A stretch of 64,000 bases of DNA from Cytophagales bacterium (GCA_020402945.1 JADBYQ010000024.1:47787-111786); one strand, 5' to 3'; numbered from the stretch's first letter, positions 9,094 through 19,359 are shown. The notes: generated by a model not told the origin, from the letters alone. Translations and numbers: made by a program.

Positions 9094-11949
9094 CTATTTT
9101 TTGATTACTCGCTTTCGCACTAGACCTCCCTCTGTTCTAATTTCCGCGATGTACAATCCGGTAGCGATTGAGGCAACATCCCAACTTGTGTTGTCAATTC
9201 GAGTCAACGGCAGCTTATTCCCCTGCGTTGAAACAAGACTAACTGAAATGATTTGTTCTGGCGCCTCGATTTTGAGTATGTTATTTGTTGGGTTCGGGAA
9301 AAGTTGAATAGCCAATTCGTCATTTTCTTCAGTTCCGGTAACTACTTGCGCTCCTCCAATATTGACATCCGTATACAACTTGTATTGACCCGGCTGCAAT
9401 TCAATCGTAAAAGAAGTACTGCCAACAGTAATTGTCTGGCCTCCTCCATAATAGTCATACCATGTGCCTGTGTGAGAAAACGTAACCTGTGGCGATTGTA
9501 CTGTAACATCAAAATTGGCCACTGCTACTACATTCATAGTCGCAGTTGTAGTTGGGGCGGAATTGAACGGTTTGTTTTTGATTGAGACTTGCTTTACAAA
9601 ACCACTGCCTGAACCAACGGTTGCATCACCATTGGTGAATACCGTATGCGTCTTTCGTAACTTGATCAGGTCAGCTGTCACATCATACAAACTCTTTCGG
9701 GCAGGGTCTAATCGGTACTCCCACTTTACAGGCTTTGGGGAAACGCGGCAGTTTGAATTGACCGACAAATCTTGGCAGGTGTTGATGCTAAACTCATATC
9801 CTAGCTCTCCAAACTGCCATAGCATTTTAGGTCCGGGAATTGAATAAAAAATCAAACTTGCTGCTTTTATCCGATCCAGCGCAGTGCCAAGAGTTTTGAT
9901 ATTGTAGCTTCCATTTGAACGTCCTGACTGAAGGTTACCATACATCAACCGTTCTTCGTCATGGCTTTCCATGTAGCCGATATTGTGTGCCACTGTCCAA
10001 CCACGATTGGCAAAATATATTCCACTGATATCTGTATTAGAGGACTCACCTTTTGTGCTTTGACCAAAAGCACCATGAAAGCCAGACCAAAGCATCATAC
10101 CCTTACCTTCGCTCGCTTTGTATTCGGCTAATTCCTTTTCCTCCGAATTATCTGCAAAATGTTCTAACATCACGTAAGCGTTTGGAGTGTGTGACCATAT
10201 CTTATCGGACATGCGTTTGAGAAGGGCAATGCGTGACGCATCATACGCACCCCATGCTCCTACATTACTTGGGTTATTTGTTTGCGTAAATCCTTTTGAC
10301 AAATCATACCGATACCCATCAATCTTATACTCATTCAACCAATAGTGGTTGACCGTATCTAGGTACTTTTTAGTATAGCTACTCTCATGGTTCATATCAA
10401 AAAAGACATTGAAAGGATGCCGCGCATCAGTATTAAACCATTTATTATTTGCCGTTGGCTTGAACGCAGTGAAGTCAAAATCCATCATCACATAGGGGTT
10501 AGGTACGTCATGGTGGTTCATTACCATATCTAAAATGACTGCAATGCCATTTTGATGACACTTGTCAATAAATTCTTTCAGTTTGCTTTTAGTACCGTAA
10601 TATTTATCGGGCGCAAACATGAACGTAGGATTATATCCCCAACTTTCATTGCCATTGAACTCGGTAAAGGGCATTAGCTCGATGGCATTCACACCCAAGC
10701 GCTTAAAGTAGGCTAGCGTATCAATCAGGTTCTGGTAGTTTCGCCCATTCGATCCAAAAAAATCACGAACCAATAATTCATAAATCACTAACTTCTCTTT
10801 TGCGGGCTTTTGAAAATTCGCGACTTGCCAAACGTAGGGTGTTTGGCCTGTTTGCAGCACTGCTAATCTGTTAAAATACCATTTATCAGAAACTGCCTTC
10901 GAAGGGAAAGTCTTTAGTGATGGATAAGTAGCTGCTGGAATAAACGAGTCATCCGGATCTAACACCTTATCAGTATAGGGATCTGCAATTCGAAGACTTT
11001 CGTCTACCAAGTATTGAAAGGCATATTCAACGCCTGACGTCAACCCAGTAATCTCTAACCAAAACCGCTCGCCATCTTTTTTCATTAAGTAGTTTGCGTT
11101 GATATCCCAATTGGTAAAGTCACCAATCACGTACACTGAACTTTTCCCTGGCGCCCACAAGCACAAGGTAGCTTTCGTGGGATCTGCCGAATAATTGATA
11201 CCATCTTTTAGTCCTGACGGACGAGGTTGAGTGACAGTAGTTGATCGAATGGTGTAACTAAATCCAATTGTTTTGGATTGCGCTCCTGCGACTGCCTCGC
11301 AAGTAACTTGTGTGGTTCCGGAGGTCTCCGTAACTGTATGAGTATAGCTGAGTGTGGTAGCACCTGCCTGTGACGATACCGTTGATCCATTGACCTTGAT
11401 GGTAAGGGTTGCACTTTCAGATGCATTCACCGTAATAGGAATTTGATCGTCCTTATTTTTGAAAAAAGAAGATTCCGTTGGCGATGCAAATGAGGCGTTG
11501 AAACCGGTCGAAAAATCAATAAATTTATCTACACCACTCTTTCTCGAAAAATCAATATTTTTTGCGAGCACGCCTATTCTAGGAATTTCCGAAGCGGGTT
11601 TACCAAAGAAAAGAGTTGGCGTGATCGTTATCTCATATTTGTTGTTATTGCCCGCTACCCTATTCATTTTCGCGGGCGCAGCTGCTGCGGTTGCAGGGTT
11701 TACATTGGTGGGTGCATCAAAAGTCGGAATCCCTGTGCGGGGCGGTATCCAAGTCCATAAATAGACTGGATTTGTGTTATTGTCCCATGCAAAATTCTCT
11801 AAACCATTTGTTGTTCCTGCAACATCTATGGTGATCGTTACTGGTTGATTGGGCACCGGAAAGGCTGGTACCGTTGTAACTACTTGGGCATTACCACCTA
11901 GGGAAAAAAGCAACCCACCGACTACAAACAATACAATCCTTCTCAACAT
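9094..11949 (-). CDS. Secreted GH13 alpha-amylase/pullulanase-type enzyme with T9SS type A tail
   Basis: A 951-residue GH13 glycosidase acting on alpha-1,4/1,6 glucans. It has a Sec signal peptide (cleavage near GNAQ, residue 22), Ig/E-set-like domains (about 25-235), a CBM48-like domain (about 248-335, with VYVIGDFTNWD) and the catalytic barrel (about 385-790). Conserved regions are intact: DMVMNHH (474-480), GYRYD with nucleophile Asp549, acid/base Glu596 in MLEHF, and SHDEE with Asp664. The end (LFPNPTNN onward) is a type A T9SS sorting domain, so the enzyme is exported and probably surface-attached. It lies in unit A between susF and the FG-GAP gene. Whether it debranches (pullulanase) or only cuts alpha-1,4 bonds cannot be decided by eye. 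Confidence 0.92.
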   Translation of the reverse strand: MLRRIVLFVVGGLLFSLGGNAQVVTTVPAFPVPNQPVTITIDVAGTTNGLENFAWDNNTNPVYLWTWIPPRTGIPTFDAPTNVNPATAAAAPAKMNRVAGNNNKYEITITPTLFFGKPASEIPRIGVLAKNIDFSRKSGVDKFIDFSTGFNASFASPTESSFFKNKDDQIPITVNASESATLTIKVNGSTVSSQAGATTLSYTHTVTETSGTTQVTCEAVAGAQSKTIGFSYTIRSTTVTQPRPSGLKDGINYSADPTKATLCLWAPGKSSVYVIGDFTNWDINANYLMKKDGERFWLEITGLTSGVEYAFQYLVDESLRIADPYTDKVLDPDDSFIPAATYPSLKTFPSKAVSDKWYFNRLAVLQTGQTPYVWQVANFQKPAKEKLVIYELLVRDFFGSNGRNYQNLIDTLAYFKRLGVNAIELMPFTEFNGNESWGYNPTFMFAPDKYYGTKSKLKEFIDKCHQNGIAVILDMVMNHHDVPNPYVMMDFDFTAFKPTANNKWFNTDARHPFNVFFDMNHESSYTKKYLDTVNHYWLNEYKIDGYRYDLSKGFTQTNNPSNVGAWGAYDASRIALLKRMSDKIWSHTPNAYVMLEHFADNSEEKELAEYKASEGKGMMLWSGFHGAFGQSTKGESSNTDISGIYFANRGWTVAHNIGYMESHDEERLMYGNLQSGRSNGSYNIKTLGTALDRIKAASLIFYSIPGPKMLWQFGELGYEFSINTCQDLSVNSNCRVSPKPVKWEYRLDPARKSLYDVTADLIKLRKTHTVFTNGDATVGSGSGFVKQVSIKNKPFNSAPTTTATMNVVAVANFDVTVQSPQVTFSHTGTWYDYYGGGQTITVGSTSFTIELQPGQYKLYTDVNIGGAQVVTGTEENDELAIQLFPNPTNNILKIEAPEQIISVSLVSTQGNKLPLTRIDNTSWDVASIATGLYIAEIRTEGGLVRKRVIKK

Positions 11950-11982
11950 AACATAAAACTTTAGGTACGTAAAATAAAAATC

Positions 11983-12000
11983 AGAGGCCTTGCGGCCCCT
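11983..12000 (-). terminator. Hairpin between susF-like gene and GH13 gene
   Basis: On the minus strand a 7-bp stem (AGGGGCC with GGCCTCT, one G-U pair) closes a GCAA tetraloop and is followed by GA and a T-rich run (TTTTTATTTT). It has the form of an intrinsic terminator inside unit A. It may act as a partial terminator or 3'-end stabiliser, lowering expression of the GH13 and FG-GAP genes relative to susCDEF. Confidence 0.6.
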
Positions 12001-12021
12001 AATGAAAACTTAAACAACTAT

Positions 12022-13722
12022 CTATTTTGTGAAACTAAACTCCCTGGTAGCGGAATTGTAGGTAATTTGATACGTACCTGCCGAAGCTATTTTTATGTTG
12101 TTGTTATTTTCTGTGTTAGCTATTCCAATTGGAAACACAGTTGCATTCCCCCAACTGAGCCCCCAATCTGTATTTGCTCTAAACTTAGCTTCCTTAGCTG
12201 TCAATACAACCTTTCCTGACCATTTAAACGGGTTTGAAGGATTTTGAATTAGAAAGGTATCAGTGCTCCATCCACCAGGTGTTGCATCTCCTATAATTCC
12301 AAGCTTGGTGTATGAGGTTGAATTGCTGGTATTTCCAAAGAAATATTCACCTGTGGCAATGTTAATCCATGCAAAGTAAGAACCAGCAGTGTTAATTTTG
12401 ATGTTTCCACCTCCGCCTTTACCCCAAGCAGATGGGTAGTTGGCCGGATCATTATCACCAGCAGGTCCTCCCCAGTTGATATTCCAGTCTCCGGTGTGTC
12501 TGAACTTTACTGAACCAACTGTCAAACTCACTGTTCCAGTATAGACATTTGGATTAGTTGGGCTCTGGGTAAGATTAGTATCTACTCCCCATCCACCAAT
12601 TCCATCGCCAGTCAGGCTTAGCCCATTAGGAATTGATGGAACTGTCAATGGAGTAAAGCTATACACCCCAGTCGCCACATTTAACTTGGCTCTATAAAAG
12701 CCACTATTGGCAATTGGAATATTGGCTCCGCCTTTTCCACCGACTCCCCACTTAGTGCCCCACAAATCATCTTCTCTGAACAACACTTCTTTTCCTCCAA
12801 TTAAATAGACAACAACCTCCCACTCAGATGGCTTGCTGGCGTCTGGGCGATACAAATCAGTATCGGTTCCCCAACTTCCGGGTGTTGCATCACCAATGAT
12901 TCCAACTGAGTTAATGGCAATGTAAGGAGTAATGGCAACAGTTGAAGTAGACGAGTATGAAATTGCTCCCAGTTCGTTAGTCGCTTTCATTCTGAATTGA
13001 ACATTGCCAGCCACAGATGGCGCCACATCATAGCCAAGTGCAATAGAATTCAACTCAAGATGAGTAAACGCTCTGGTGAAGCCAGTAACAGCAACCACCG
13101 TTGGTGTGGCGAACGAAGTTCCGTTTTTGGCATGCTGTAATTCATATGTAATTACGCCTGTAAAACCACTAAACGCTTTGTTCCAAGAAAAGGTAACGCC
13201 TGTAGCGGAAGGAGTTGCAGGATTGGTTGTGATAGTAGCAGGCGAGGCGGCTAGACCAAAACCTGAGAACGCTGTTACGCTTACTGGTATAACAGCTGAT
13301 TTCTTAGGCTCATTGTTGTTTGCCTGAGAGGCAACAACCATCATTTCCAAAGCTACTGGCTGCCCAATCACACCACCAAACTTCAGCGCCATTCCGTTTA
13401 ACTCTTTGCCTGTTAAATCGCCTGATAGTGTGTTGGCGAACTCCTTGGCTGAGAAAGTCGTAAAATTGGCTCCTGCCTTGCCGACCATCACGGTGAACTT
13501 ACTGTTCTTCAAACCAACCGAAAACTTAGGGTCATTCCAGGTAACAGTAAGTGCCGCTTTGGTTGAGTCGGCTGCGGCCGCTGCGACCGTAGTGGCAGAA
13601 GCGGATGCACTAAATGCTACTGTACTAGGCGCAAAACTGGGCGTTGGTTCAATTAACTTGACGCATCCCACGGCTACTGCCATCAAGGCAACAACCGCTA
13701 TTAACTTAAATCCGATCTTCAT
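12022..13722 (-). CDS. SusE/SusF-type starch-binding outer-membrane lipoprotein
   Basis: A 566-residue lipoprotein with signal MKIGFKLIAVVALMAVAVGC (Cys20). An Ala/Thr-rich linker (about 35-58) leads to SusE-type Ig-like domains (about 55-270). Three tandem starch-binding modules of the SusE/SusF type follow, marked by repeated openings GIIGDATPGSWGTDTDL, LTGDGIGGWGVDTNL and GIIGDATPGGWSTDTFL. Such proteins sit on the cell surface and hold starch for the SusCD complex. The gene follows the shorter SusE-like gene with 17 bases between them. Length is somewhat above typical SusF. Confidence 0.9.
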   Translation of the reverse strand: MKIGFKLIAVVALMAVAVGCVKLIEPTPSFAPSTVAFSASASATTVAAAAADSTKAALTVTWNDPKFSVGLKNSKFTVMVGKAGANFTTFSAKEFANTLSGDLTGKELNGMALKFGGVIGQPVALEMMVVASQANNNEPKKSAVIPVSVTAFSGFGLAASPATITTNPATPSATGVTFSWNKAFSGFTGVITYELQHAKNGTSFATPTVVAVTGFTRAFTHLELNSIALGYDVAPSVAGNVQFRMKATNELGAISYSSTSTVAITPYIAINSVGIIGDATPGSWGTDTDLYRPDASKPSEWEVVVYLIGGKEVLFREDDLWGTKWGVGGKGGANIPIANSGFYRAKLNVATGVYSFTPLTVPSIPNGLSLTGDGIGGWGVDTNLTQSPTNPNVYTGTVSLTVGSVKFRHTGDWNINWGGPAGDNDPANYPSAWGKGGGGNIKINTAGSYFAWINIATGEYFFGNTSNSTSYTKLGIIGDATPGGWSTDTFLIQNPSNPFKWSGKVVLTAKEAKFRANTDWGLSWGNATVFPIGIANTENNNNIKIASAGTYQITYNSATREFSFTK

Positions 13723-13739
13723 ACATCAAATGTTTTAGA

Positions 13740-14573
13740 TTATTCAAATGAATACCTTCCTGTTTTAAAATTAACTGTGATCTTATAAGCTCTCGAAGCC
13801 GCAGGTCCGATAAAGTTATTGCCTTCAGGCTTAAAAGAATCACCAGACGGGTTATTTTTTGCCCCTTCGCCTGTAAAACCAAATTTGTTAGCCCAGTTTC
13901 CGTAAACTGGAACCAACAAAAACTCCTTCCCGCCATTTATTTGTAGGCTATTAATCTGAAAAGTATATGAATTTATTTGAGTAAATTTTTGAGTTAAGAC
14001 TGCGGTTTCACCATCATCCATCCATCCATCCCCATTTGAAGTAGGCGCTGGTGCCGCTGGGCCAGTAATAAACAAGTTTGCGGGTACAGGAAATACCACA
14101 TCCAAATAAGTAGTGATTTTAATCTTCACGACATTTGAATAAACAGGAACACTGTTATTCGATAGCGTTGCTTTGATTCTAAATTCAAAATCCTGAGGTA
14201 CAAAATCCGCCAATTCGAGCCCCGATAGTGTATTGTTTAGTTCCCTCACAGTAAATGACCTGGACACTGCATTTGTAAATCCGAGTCCAATCTGCTTAGC
14301 ACTTCCAAAATCCTTTCCAGCTTGGTCTATTTGAAGCACATAACTTACGTTTTGTGTGTTTACTCCATTGGAGAATTCAAATGTTGGATTGGTCCATTGA
14401 AATTGCAAAGAACTAAAATTCTCTTGCGCCTTATTCAACACCAAATTAGCTGTGCTGGAGACCACCAATTCGGGTGGCGTGCTCTTCAAAAAAGTGACCT
14501 TTGTCTCCTCTTTATCGCAGGAGAAAACCAAAAAGGCACTTACTAGAAAAAAGATATACTTTAGGTTTTTCAT
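13740..14573 (-). CDS. SusE-like outer-membrane lipoprotein
   Basis: A 277-residue lipoprotein counted from the ATG at 14573, which directly precedes the signal MKNLKYIFFLVSAFLVFSC; an upstream ATG at 14609 would add 12 unlikely residues. It has the SusE N-terminal Ig-like arrangement (VLNKAQENFSSLQFQWTNPTF, then a fibronectin-like strand pattern) and one C-terminal starch-binding-type module of the kind repeated in the next gene (GDGWMDDGETAVLTQ, then GRYSFE at the end). It lies between susD and the longer susF-like gene. It probably binds malto-oligosaccharides at the surface. Confidence 0.88.
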   Translation of the reverse strand: MKNLKYIFFLVSAFLVFSCDKEETKVTFLKSTPPELVVSSTANLVLNKAQENFSSLQFQWTNPTFEFSNGVNTQNVSYVLQIDQAGKDFGSAKQIGLGFTNAVSRSFTVRELNNTLSGLELADFVPQDFEFRIKATLSNNSVPVYSNVVKIKITTYLDVVFPVPANLFITGPAAPAPTSNGDGWMDDGETAVLTQKFTQINSYTFQINSLQINGGKEFLLVPVYGNWANKFGFTGEGAKNNPSGDSFKPEGNNFIGPAASRAYKITVNFKTGRYSFE

Positions 14574-14595
14574 AGTATAATTAATTATTTGATTG

Positions 14596-16158
14596 TTAAT
14601 ACCCATCACTTTGTTTCAAATTAGGATTCGTTCCCAAATCGCTGGAAGGAATAGGGAAAATCTTGTACTTATCGTCAATGGCTGTACCATTTTTGATACC
14701 ACCCTTCCAAGGCCATAGGTAAGAGCCACCCGTGAATTTGCCAAAGCGAATCAAATCCATTCTTCTGTGTCCTTCCCAGTACAACTCTCTCGCACGCTCA
14801 TCTAATATAAAATCCAACGTCATCTGAGAGTCTGTGATCACGCCTGGAGCATTTCCAGCGATCACATCAGCAGATCTTGATCGAATGGCGTTTATGTAAC
14901 TAAGTGCATTGGCGCGTGTGCCTCCAGCACCGCCACGTAGTACTGCTTCCGCATACATTAAGTAAGCATCCGCCAAGCGGAACATGGGGTAGTCGGTATC
15001 AGGGAAACCGGTTGAATTATTCGGTGCATCAACCCCAGCAGCCGTAATGTTTCTAAATTTAAATACGCCATAGCCTTGCGTACTTACATTCACCGCGTCA
15101 ATTTCAAGGCTTTGCCCTTTACTTTCCGTAGCAAAAATAGCGCGCGCCTCTGTTAAAACAGGGAATTTGCCGACAAATGCTGACGTTGTGCGCAAGCCGG
15201 CCCAGCCGCCATTGCCAGCATTACCGTTGATCATCACCTGGGTCATTGAATAAGCTTGTGATCTGGCTCCATCAAACGCCTGTGCAAAAATGATTTCACT
15301 GTTGTTCTTGTCATTGTCTGCACGGAACAAGTTGGCGTACCGAGGAGAAAGCACGTAACCGGCCGCAATCACTTCGTTCAATTCAGTCAGTGCTTCGGTG
15401 TATTTTGGCTGCGCGATGTAAACTTCTGCATTCAAATAAAGTTTTGCCAACAACATCGCACAAGCTGCCTTATCTGCGCGTCCATACTCAAAACGAGGGG
15501 CACCCATGTCTGGCTTAATCGCTTTCAACTCCTTCTCGATGTAATCAAACAAAGCCGCCCGTTGGATCATAGGAGGGAAAAATGAACCTGGTAGATCCTT
15601 TTCAGTCAAGAAAGGCAAACGGCCATACAGGTCCATTCCATAGAAGTAAGCCAAGGCTCTCAAAAAACGCGCTTCTGCCTGGAAGTTCTTAAAATCCGGA
15701 TCGTCTGTTTTCCCTGCCGTGACGCGAATAAACTCATTGCTCAAAGCAGCCACATTGGCGATACGCGCATACAACGCTTCTGGAATACCATCTGAAGGCA
15801 ACCATGTATTGAAGTGTAAATTGAAGATGGTTCCGTTTGCGTCATTGCCATACGTCCAAACCGCCTCATCGGTGGTCAACTCCTGCATATACCAAAGCGA
15901 GCGGACGAAACTACTGAACCCTTCATCCACGCCACCTACATCTTGATTTCCAGCTGGACCTCGTTGGCCTGTAAGCCCAAAGGTTGCATACAACTTCGCC
16001 AGACCTTCCTTGTACAAATCCTTGGTTGTATAAACCTTATCTGCACTCTTCACAAATGGGTCAATCGGTTTTACGTCCAGATCGCTGACACACGACATCA
16101 TCAGAACCACTAGCGTGAGTGTTCCGATGGAATAGCGATTAAAATATTGTTTTTTCAT
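14596..16158 (-). CDS. SusD/RagB family starch-binding lipoprotein (unit A)
   Basis: About 520 residues from the ATG at 16158 (MKKQYFNRYSIG), which gives a clean lipoprotein signal ending LMMSC; five more residues are possible from 16173. SusD hallmarks include the N-terminal TPR region (EARFLRALAYFYGMDLYGRLP) and the C-terminal RRMDLIRFGKF and KIFPIPSSDLGTNPNLKQ. The gene starts 18 bases after susC and is followed by susE and susF, the order seen in Bacteroides starch systems. That order and the neighbouring amylases suggest that starch or maltodextrin is the ligand. Confidence 0.95.
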   Translation of the reverse strand: MKKQYFNRYSIGTLTLVVLMMSCVSDLDVKPIDPFVKSADKVYTTKDLYKEGLAKLYATFGLTGQRGPAGNQDVGGVDEGFSSFVRSLWYMQELTTDEAVWTYGNDANGTIFNLHFNTWLPSDGIPEALYARIANVAALSNEFIRVTAGKTDDPDFKNFQAEARFLRALAYFYGMDLYGRLPFLTEKDLPGSFFPPMIQRAALFDYIEKELKAIKPDMGAPRFEYGRADKAACAMLLAKLYLNAEVYIAQPKYTEALTELNEVIAAGYVLSPRYANLFRADNDKNNSEIIFAQAFDGARSQAYSMTQVMINGNAGNGGWAGLRTTSAFVGKFPVLTEARAIFATESKGQSLEIDAVNVSTQGYGVFKFRNITAAGVDAPNNSTGFPDTDYPMFRLADAYLMYAEAVLRGGAGGTRANALSYINAIRSRSADVIAGNAPGVITDSQMTLDFILDERARELYWEGHRRMDLIRFGKFTGGSYLWPWKGGIKNGTAIDDKYKIFPIPSSDLGTNPNLKQSDGY

Positions 16159-16176
16159 ACTGATATGAATCATTGG

Positions 16177-19100
16177 TTAAAAAGTAAAATTAACACCTAA
16201 CAAAAACGTGCGAGGACGGGGATAGATATTGTTATCTATTCCATTCTCGATTTCGGGGTCAATGCCTTTATAGTTGGTGACCAAGAAAGCATTTTGAACC
16301 GTCAAACTAAGTCTTGCCTTCAAGCGGTCAACAAACACTCTGTCAAAGCTATAACCCACACTCATATTGTCCATTCTGAAAAACGAACCATTTCGGATGT
16401 AGTAATCAGACAAGAGTTGTTGTGTGGTGAATTGTGCATCATTGATAGAAGTAGGTACATTACGGAAGTGTCCGAGGTCATACACGCCATTATAAAATGC
16501 CCTACCTGACTCAACGTTGTTATACACGTAGTTTCCAATGCTCAAGCGACCAGAAAGAGAGAAATCAAACTTCTTATAATTTCCTCTTGAGTTGATACCA
16601 ATTAAGAAATCGGGTTCAGGCCTTCTGTAGCGGAAGCGATTTCTATCATTACCCAACACGTTACCGCCATCTCCTGAGCGGTCAACAAACAAACCTTCGA
16701 TAGGCTTGCCAGCTGTATTGTAAACTTGCTGGTAAGGGAAAAAGGAACGAACCGGAAAACCGACTTGGTTATTTTGAATATTGGTGGCTACACCAACTCC
16801 TCCTGTGAAATTTCCAATGAAGTTCGGATCGTTTGTTAGATTAAGCTTGGTGATCTTGTTGTTGATAGCAGTAAAATTTGCACCCACATGCAATGTGAAG
16901 TCCTTTTTTGTCACAGCACGTGTACTCAACGTAACCTCAACACCTTGGTTTTCCATAGATCCTACATTGGTAGTAAGGAAGTTGGAAAAATTAGAACCAT
17001 TAGGGATACGAACATTATTCAACAAATCCTTAGTGTCGCGCTGAAACACTTCTACCGAACCGGTCACCTTGTCGTCAAAAAGACCGAAATCCAAACCCAC
17101 GTTGATAGTAGTGGTGGTCTCCCATCTGATATTTGGATCATATGGGTTTGGTCTTTGCGTATTGTAAAAACGTGGGCTACCGTCTGAATTATATCCCAAC
17201 TGATACTGAGTTTGTGCATCCGACACCTGATAAGTGGCCAGATAGGGATAATACTCTCCAATATCTTGTTGTCCGGTTTCTCCGTAACCAGCCCTTAATT
17301 TTAAATCAGAAATCGCATCGATTTTAGAAAGAAACGATTCGTCTTTCATCCTCCATGCCAAGGCAACGGACGGGAATAAGCCCCATCGATTGGCAGGTGC
17401 AAACCGGGACGATCCGTCATTTCTTAATGTTGCCGTTAACAAGTATTTTCCATTAAACGTGTAGTTCAAACGGCCAAAAAATGATACCAAATAGTTTTCA
17501 CTTTTTGAAGGGTTTGACACGGTTCGAGATTGATCTTTGTTGATACTATAGGCTTCCCGATAAAAATGCTGCCAGCCATAACCAGCGGTGAAATCAATTT
17601 TATGTTGGCCAAATTGCTTTAAATAATTGGCGTAGATATCTAATAACTCAGACTGGTTGCGACCTCCATAAGTATTGTCTCTTCCTACTAATACCCCGTT
17701 GTTGTTTGCAAAAGCGGCTGTTAGAGGTGCTCTGTTAAAACCGTCACTTACAGATCTGTCAATACCGGCATTCACCGTCAATTTAACAGCCGGAAAGAAA
17801 GGGAGCTTGTAGTCAGCCTTGATACTTGCAATCAACCGATTGGAAGTAGATTGATTATTGGTTTGATTCAATTGAGCCACAGGATTGGCTGTTCCATTTA
17901 AAATCTTTGGTGTTCCATCCGTGTTTCGTTCTTTATTCAGCCAAGAAAAATACCCACCATACTCTTGTGCCGTTGCATCTTTGATGGGCTGAGTTGGATC
18001 AAAGGTCACCGCATTTCCTACAGCTCCTGCTTCTCCAAAGTTGTTGAAGGTTACACTACCTTTTACACTCATGTCTAGTTTTAAGTCTCCATTCAAAAAC
18101 GATGGACTGGCATTAATGTTCAACGAGTGGCGTTGCAAACCAGTCGTTTTCAAAATACCCTGTTGATCTGTGTATCCATAAGAGACGCGATAAGGCATGT
18201 TTTTCAATGAACCTGAAGCACTCAAATTGTGATCGTGCGAAATAGCATCTCGAAAAATCTCTTTTTGCCAATCGGTGCTTGCGGTGCCAAGTTTCGCCAC
18301 TGCAGCGGCATCGATCCCTGATGTGCCGGTCTGTGCTAGTGTATTTACAAGTGAGCGATATTGAGACGCGTTCATAACGTCTACGAATTTGATCGGTGAT
18401 GCCACGGAAACATTGGCGTTATATGAAAATTGTGGCTTTCCTGAAACACCTTTTTTGGTAGTGACAATAATAACCCCACCTGTTGCACGTGAACCGTAAA
18501 TGGCTGTTGCCGATGCGTCCTTTAATACTGTAAAGGTTTCAATGTCGTTTGGATTAAGTGCAGCAAGTGGATTTGAAACTCCTGCAAGTGAACCCGCACC
18601 TGTAGGAGGCATGTTATCGACCGGAAATCCGTCAATTACAATTAGTGGGTCGTTACTTGCCTGCAAAGATGATCCTCCACGGACGCGAATGGTAGAACCT
18701 GCTCCTGGGGCACCTCCCGCAGAAGTTATTTGAACTCCGGCAAATTTACCCACTAAAAGATCTTGGGGCGAGGTAAGAACACCTTTGTTGAAGTCCTTAT
18801 TCGAAATAGCAAGGACTGCACCAGTTGCATCTTTCTTCTGAACCTCACCGTAACCGATTACAACTACTTCCTGCAAAGCGGTAACATCAGAAACCAACAC
18901 TACATCTATGTTCGTTTGGGTCCCTACTACAATCTGCGTGGTTTTGTAACCAATAAACGAAATTGACAACGTGGCGTTTGCGCCAACATTCAAGGTGAAC
19001 TTGCCATCTCCATCTGTTACTGCTCCGTTGGTGGTACCGATTTCCAGAATGTTTGCTCCGGGAATGGGTGATCCATCATCGGAAGAGGTAACCTTCCCTG

Positions 19101-19191
19101 TCACGGTGCGTTCCTGAGCCTGCAACCCGAGGGATGCAAAGACGAGGAAAACCGCCAGGTACTTACTCGCTGTTCGATAAAATTTGGTCAT
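16177..19191 (-). CDS. SusC/RagA family TonB-dependent transporter (unit A)
   Basis: A 1004-residue outer-membrane TonB-dependent channel, first gene of unit A. Signal peptide (cleavage near LQAQ, residue 26), carboxypeptidase-regulatory-like domain (about 28-105), TonB-box-like VVVIGYG (109-115), plug (with RVRGGSSLQ and LKDASATAIYGSRATGG) and barrel ending in Phe as expected for outer-membrane insertion. It is divergent from lacI, with 203 bases between them holding a LacI-type palindrome. With the SusD, SusE, SusF and GH13 proteins downstream it probably imports maltodextrins. Confidence 0.95.
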   Translation of the reverse strand: MTKFYRTASKYLAVFLVFASLGLQAQERTVTGKVTSSDDGSPIPGANILEIGTTNGAVTDGDGKFTLNVGANATLSISFIGYKTTQIVVGTQTNIDVVLVSDVTALQEVVVIGYGEVQKKDATGAVLAISNKDFNKGVLTSPQDLLVGKFAGVQITSAGGAPGAGSTIRVRGGSSLQASNDPLIVIDGFPVDNMPPTGAGSLAGVSNPLAALNPNDIETFTVLKDASATAIYGSRATGGVIIVTTKKGVSGKPQFSYNANVSVASPIKFVDVMNASQYRSLVNTLAQTGTSGIDAAAVAKLGTASTDWQKEIFRDAISHDHNLSASGSLKNMPYRVSYGYTDQQGILKTTGLQRHSLNINASPSFLNGDLKLDMSVKGSVTFNNFGEAGAVGNAVTFDPTQPIKDATAQEYGGYFSWLNKERNTDGTPKILNGTANPVAQLNQTNNQSTSNRLIASIKADYKLPFFPAVKLTVNAGIDRSVSDGFNRAPLTAAFANNNGVLVGRDNTYGGRNQSELLDIYANYLKQFGQHKIDFTAGYGWQHFYREAYSINKDQSRTVSNPSKSENYLVSFFGRLNYTFNGKYLLTATLRNDGSSRFAPANRWGLFPSVALAWRMKDESFLSKIDAISDLKLRAGYGETGQQDIGEYYPYLATYQVSDAQTQYQLGYNSDGSPRFYNTQRPNPYDPNIRWETTTTINVGLDFGLFDDKVTGSVEVFQRDTKDLLNNVRIPNGSNFSNFLTTNVGSMENQGVEVTLSTRAVTKKDFTLHVGANFTAINNKITKLNLTNDPNFIGNFTGGVGVATNIQNNQVGFPVRSFFPYQQVYNTAGKPIEGLFVDRSGDGGNVLGNDRNRFRYRRPEPDFLIGINSRGNYKKFDFSLSGRLSIGNYVYNNVESGRAFYNGVYDLGHFRNVPTSINDAQFTTQQLLSDYYIRNGSFFRMDNMSVGYSFDRVFVDRLKARLSLTVQNAFLVTNYKGIDPEIENGIDNNIYPRPRTFLLGVNFTF

Positions 19192-19345
19192 AGAATAAAA
19201 ATTAGGGTTAATTAAAAAAACTTGTATTTAATCGAAATCAAATTTGTTAGATTGCACTGATCAGCCAACAAATTTTGGTTAAATATATTGAGTGCATTAC
19301 TTTGAAACACTATAAAAACCCTTAAAAATTTGCTGAAAACGTGAC

Positions 19346-19359
19346 CGCAACCGTTTGCG
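19346..19359. promoter_or_regulatory. LacI-family operator between unit A susC and lacI
   Basis: CGCAACCGTTTGCG is a near-perfect palindrome with one mismatched pair. It lies 35 bases before the lacI ATG and about 155 bases before the divergent susC. Over the 12-bp core it differs at one base from the perfect palindrome at 5457-5468. The position suits autoregulation of lacI and control of unit A. Confidence 0.8.
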
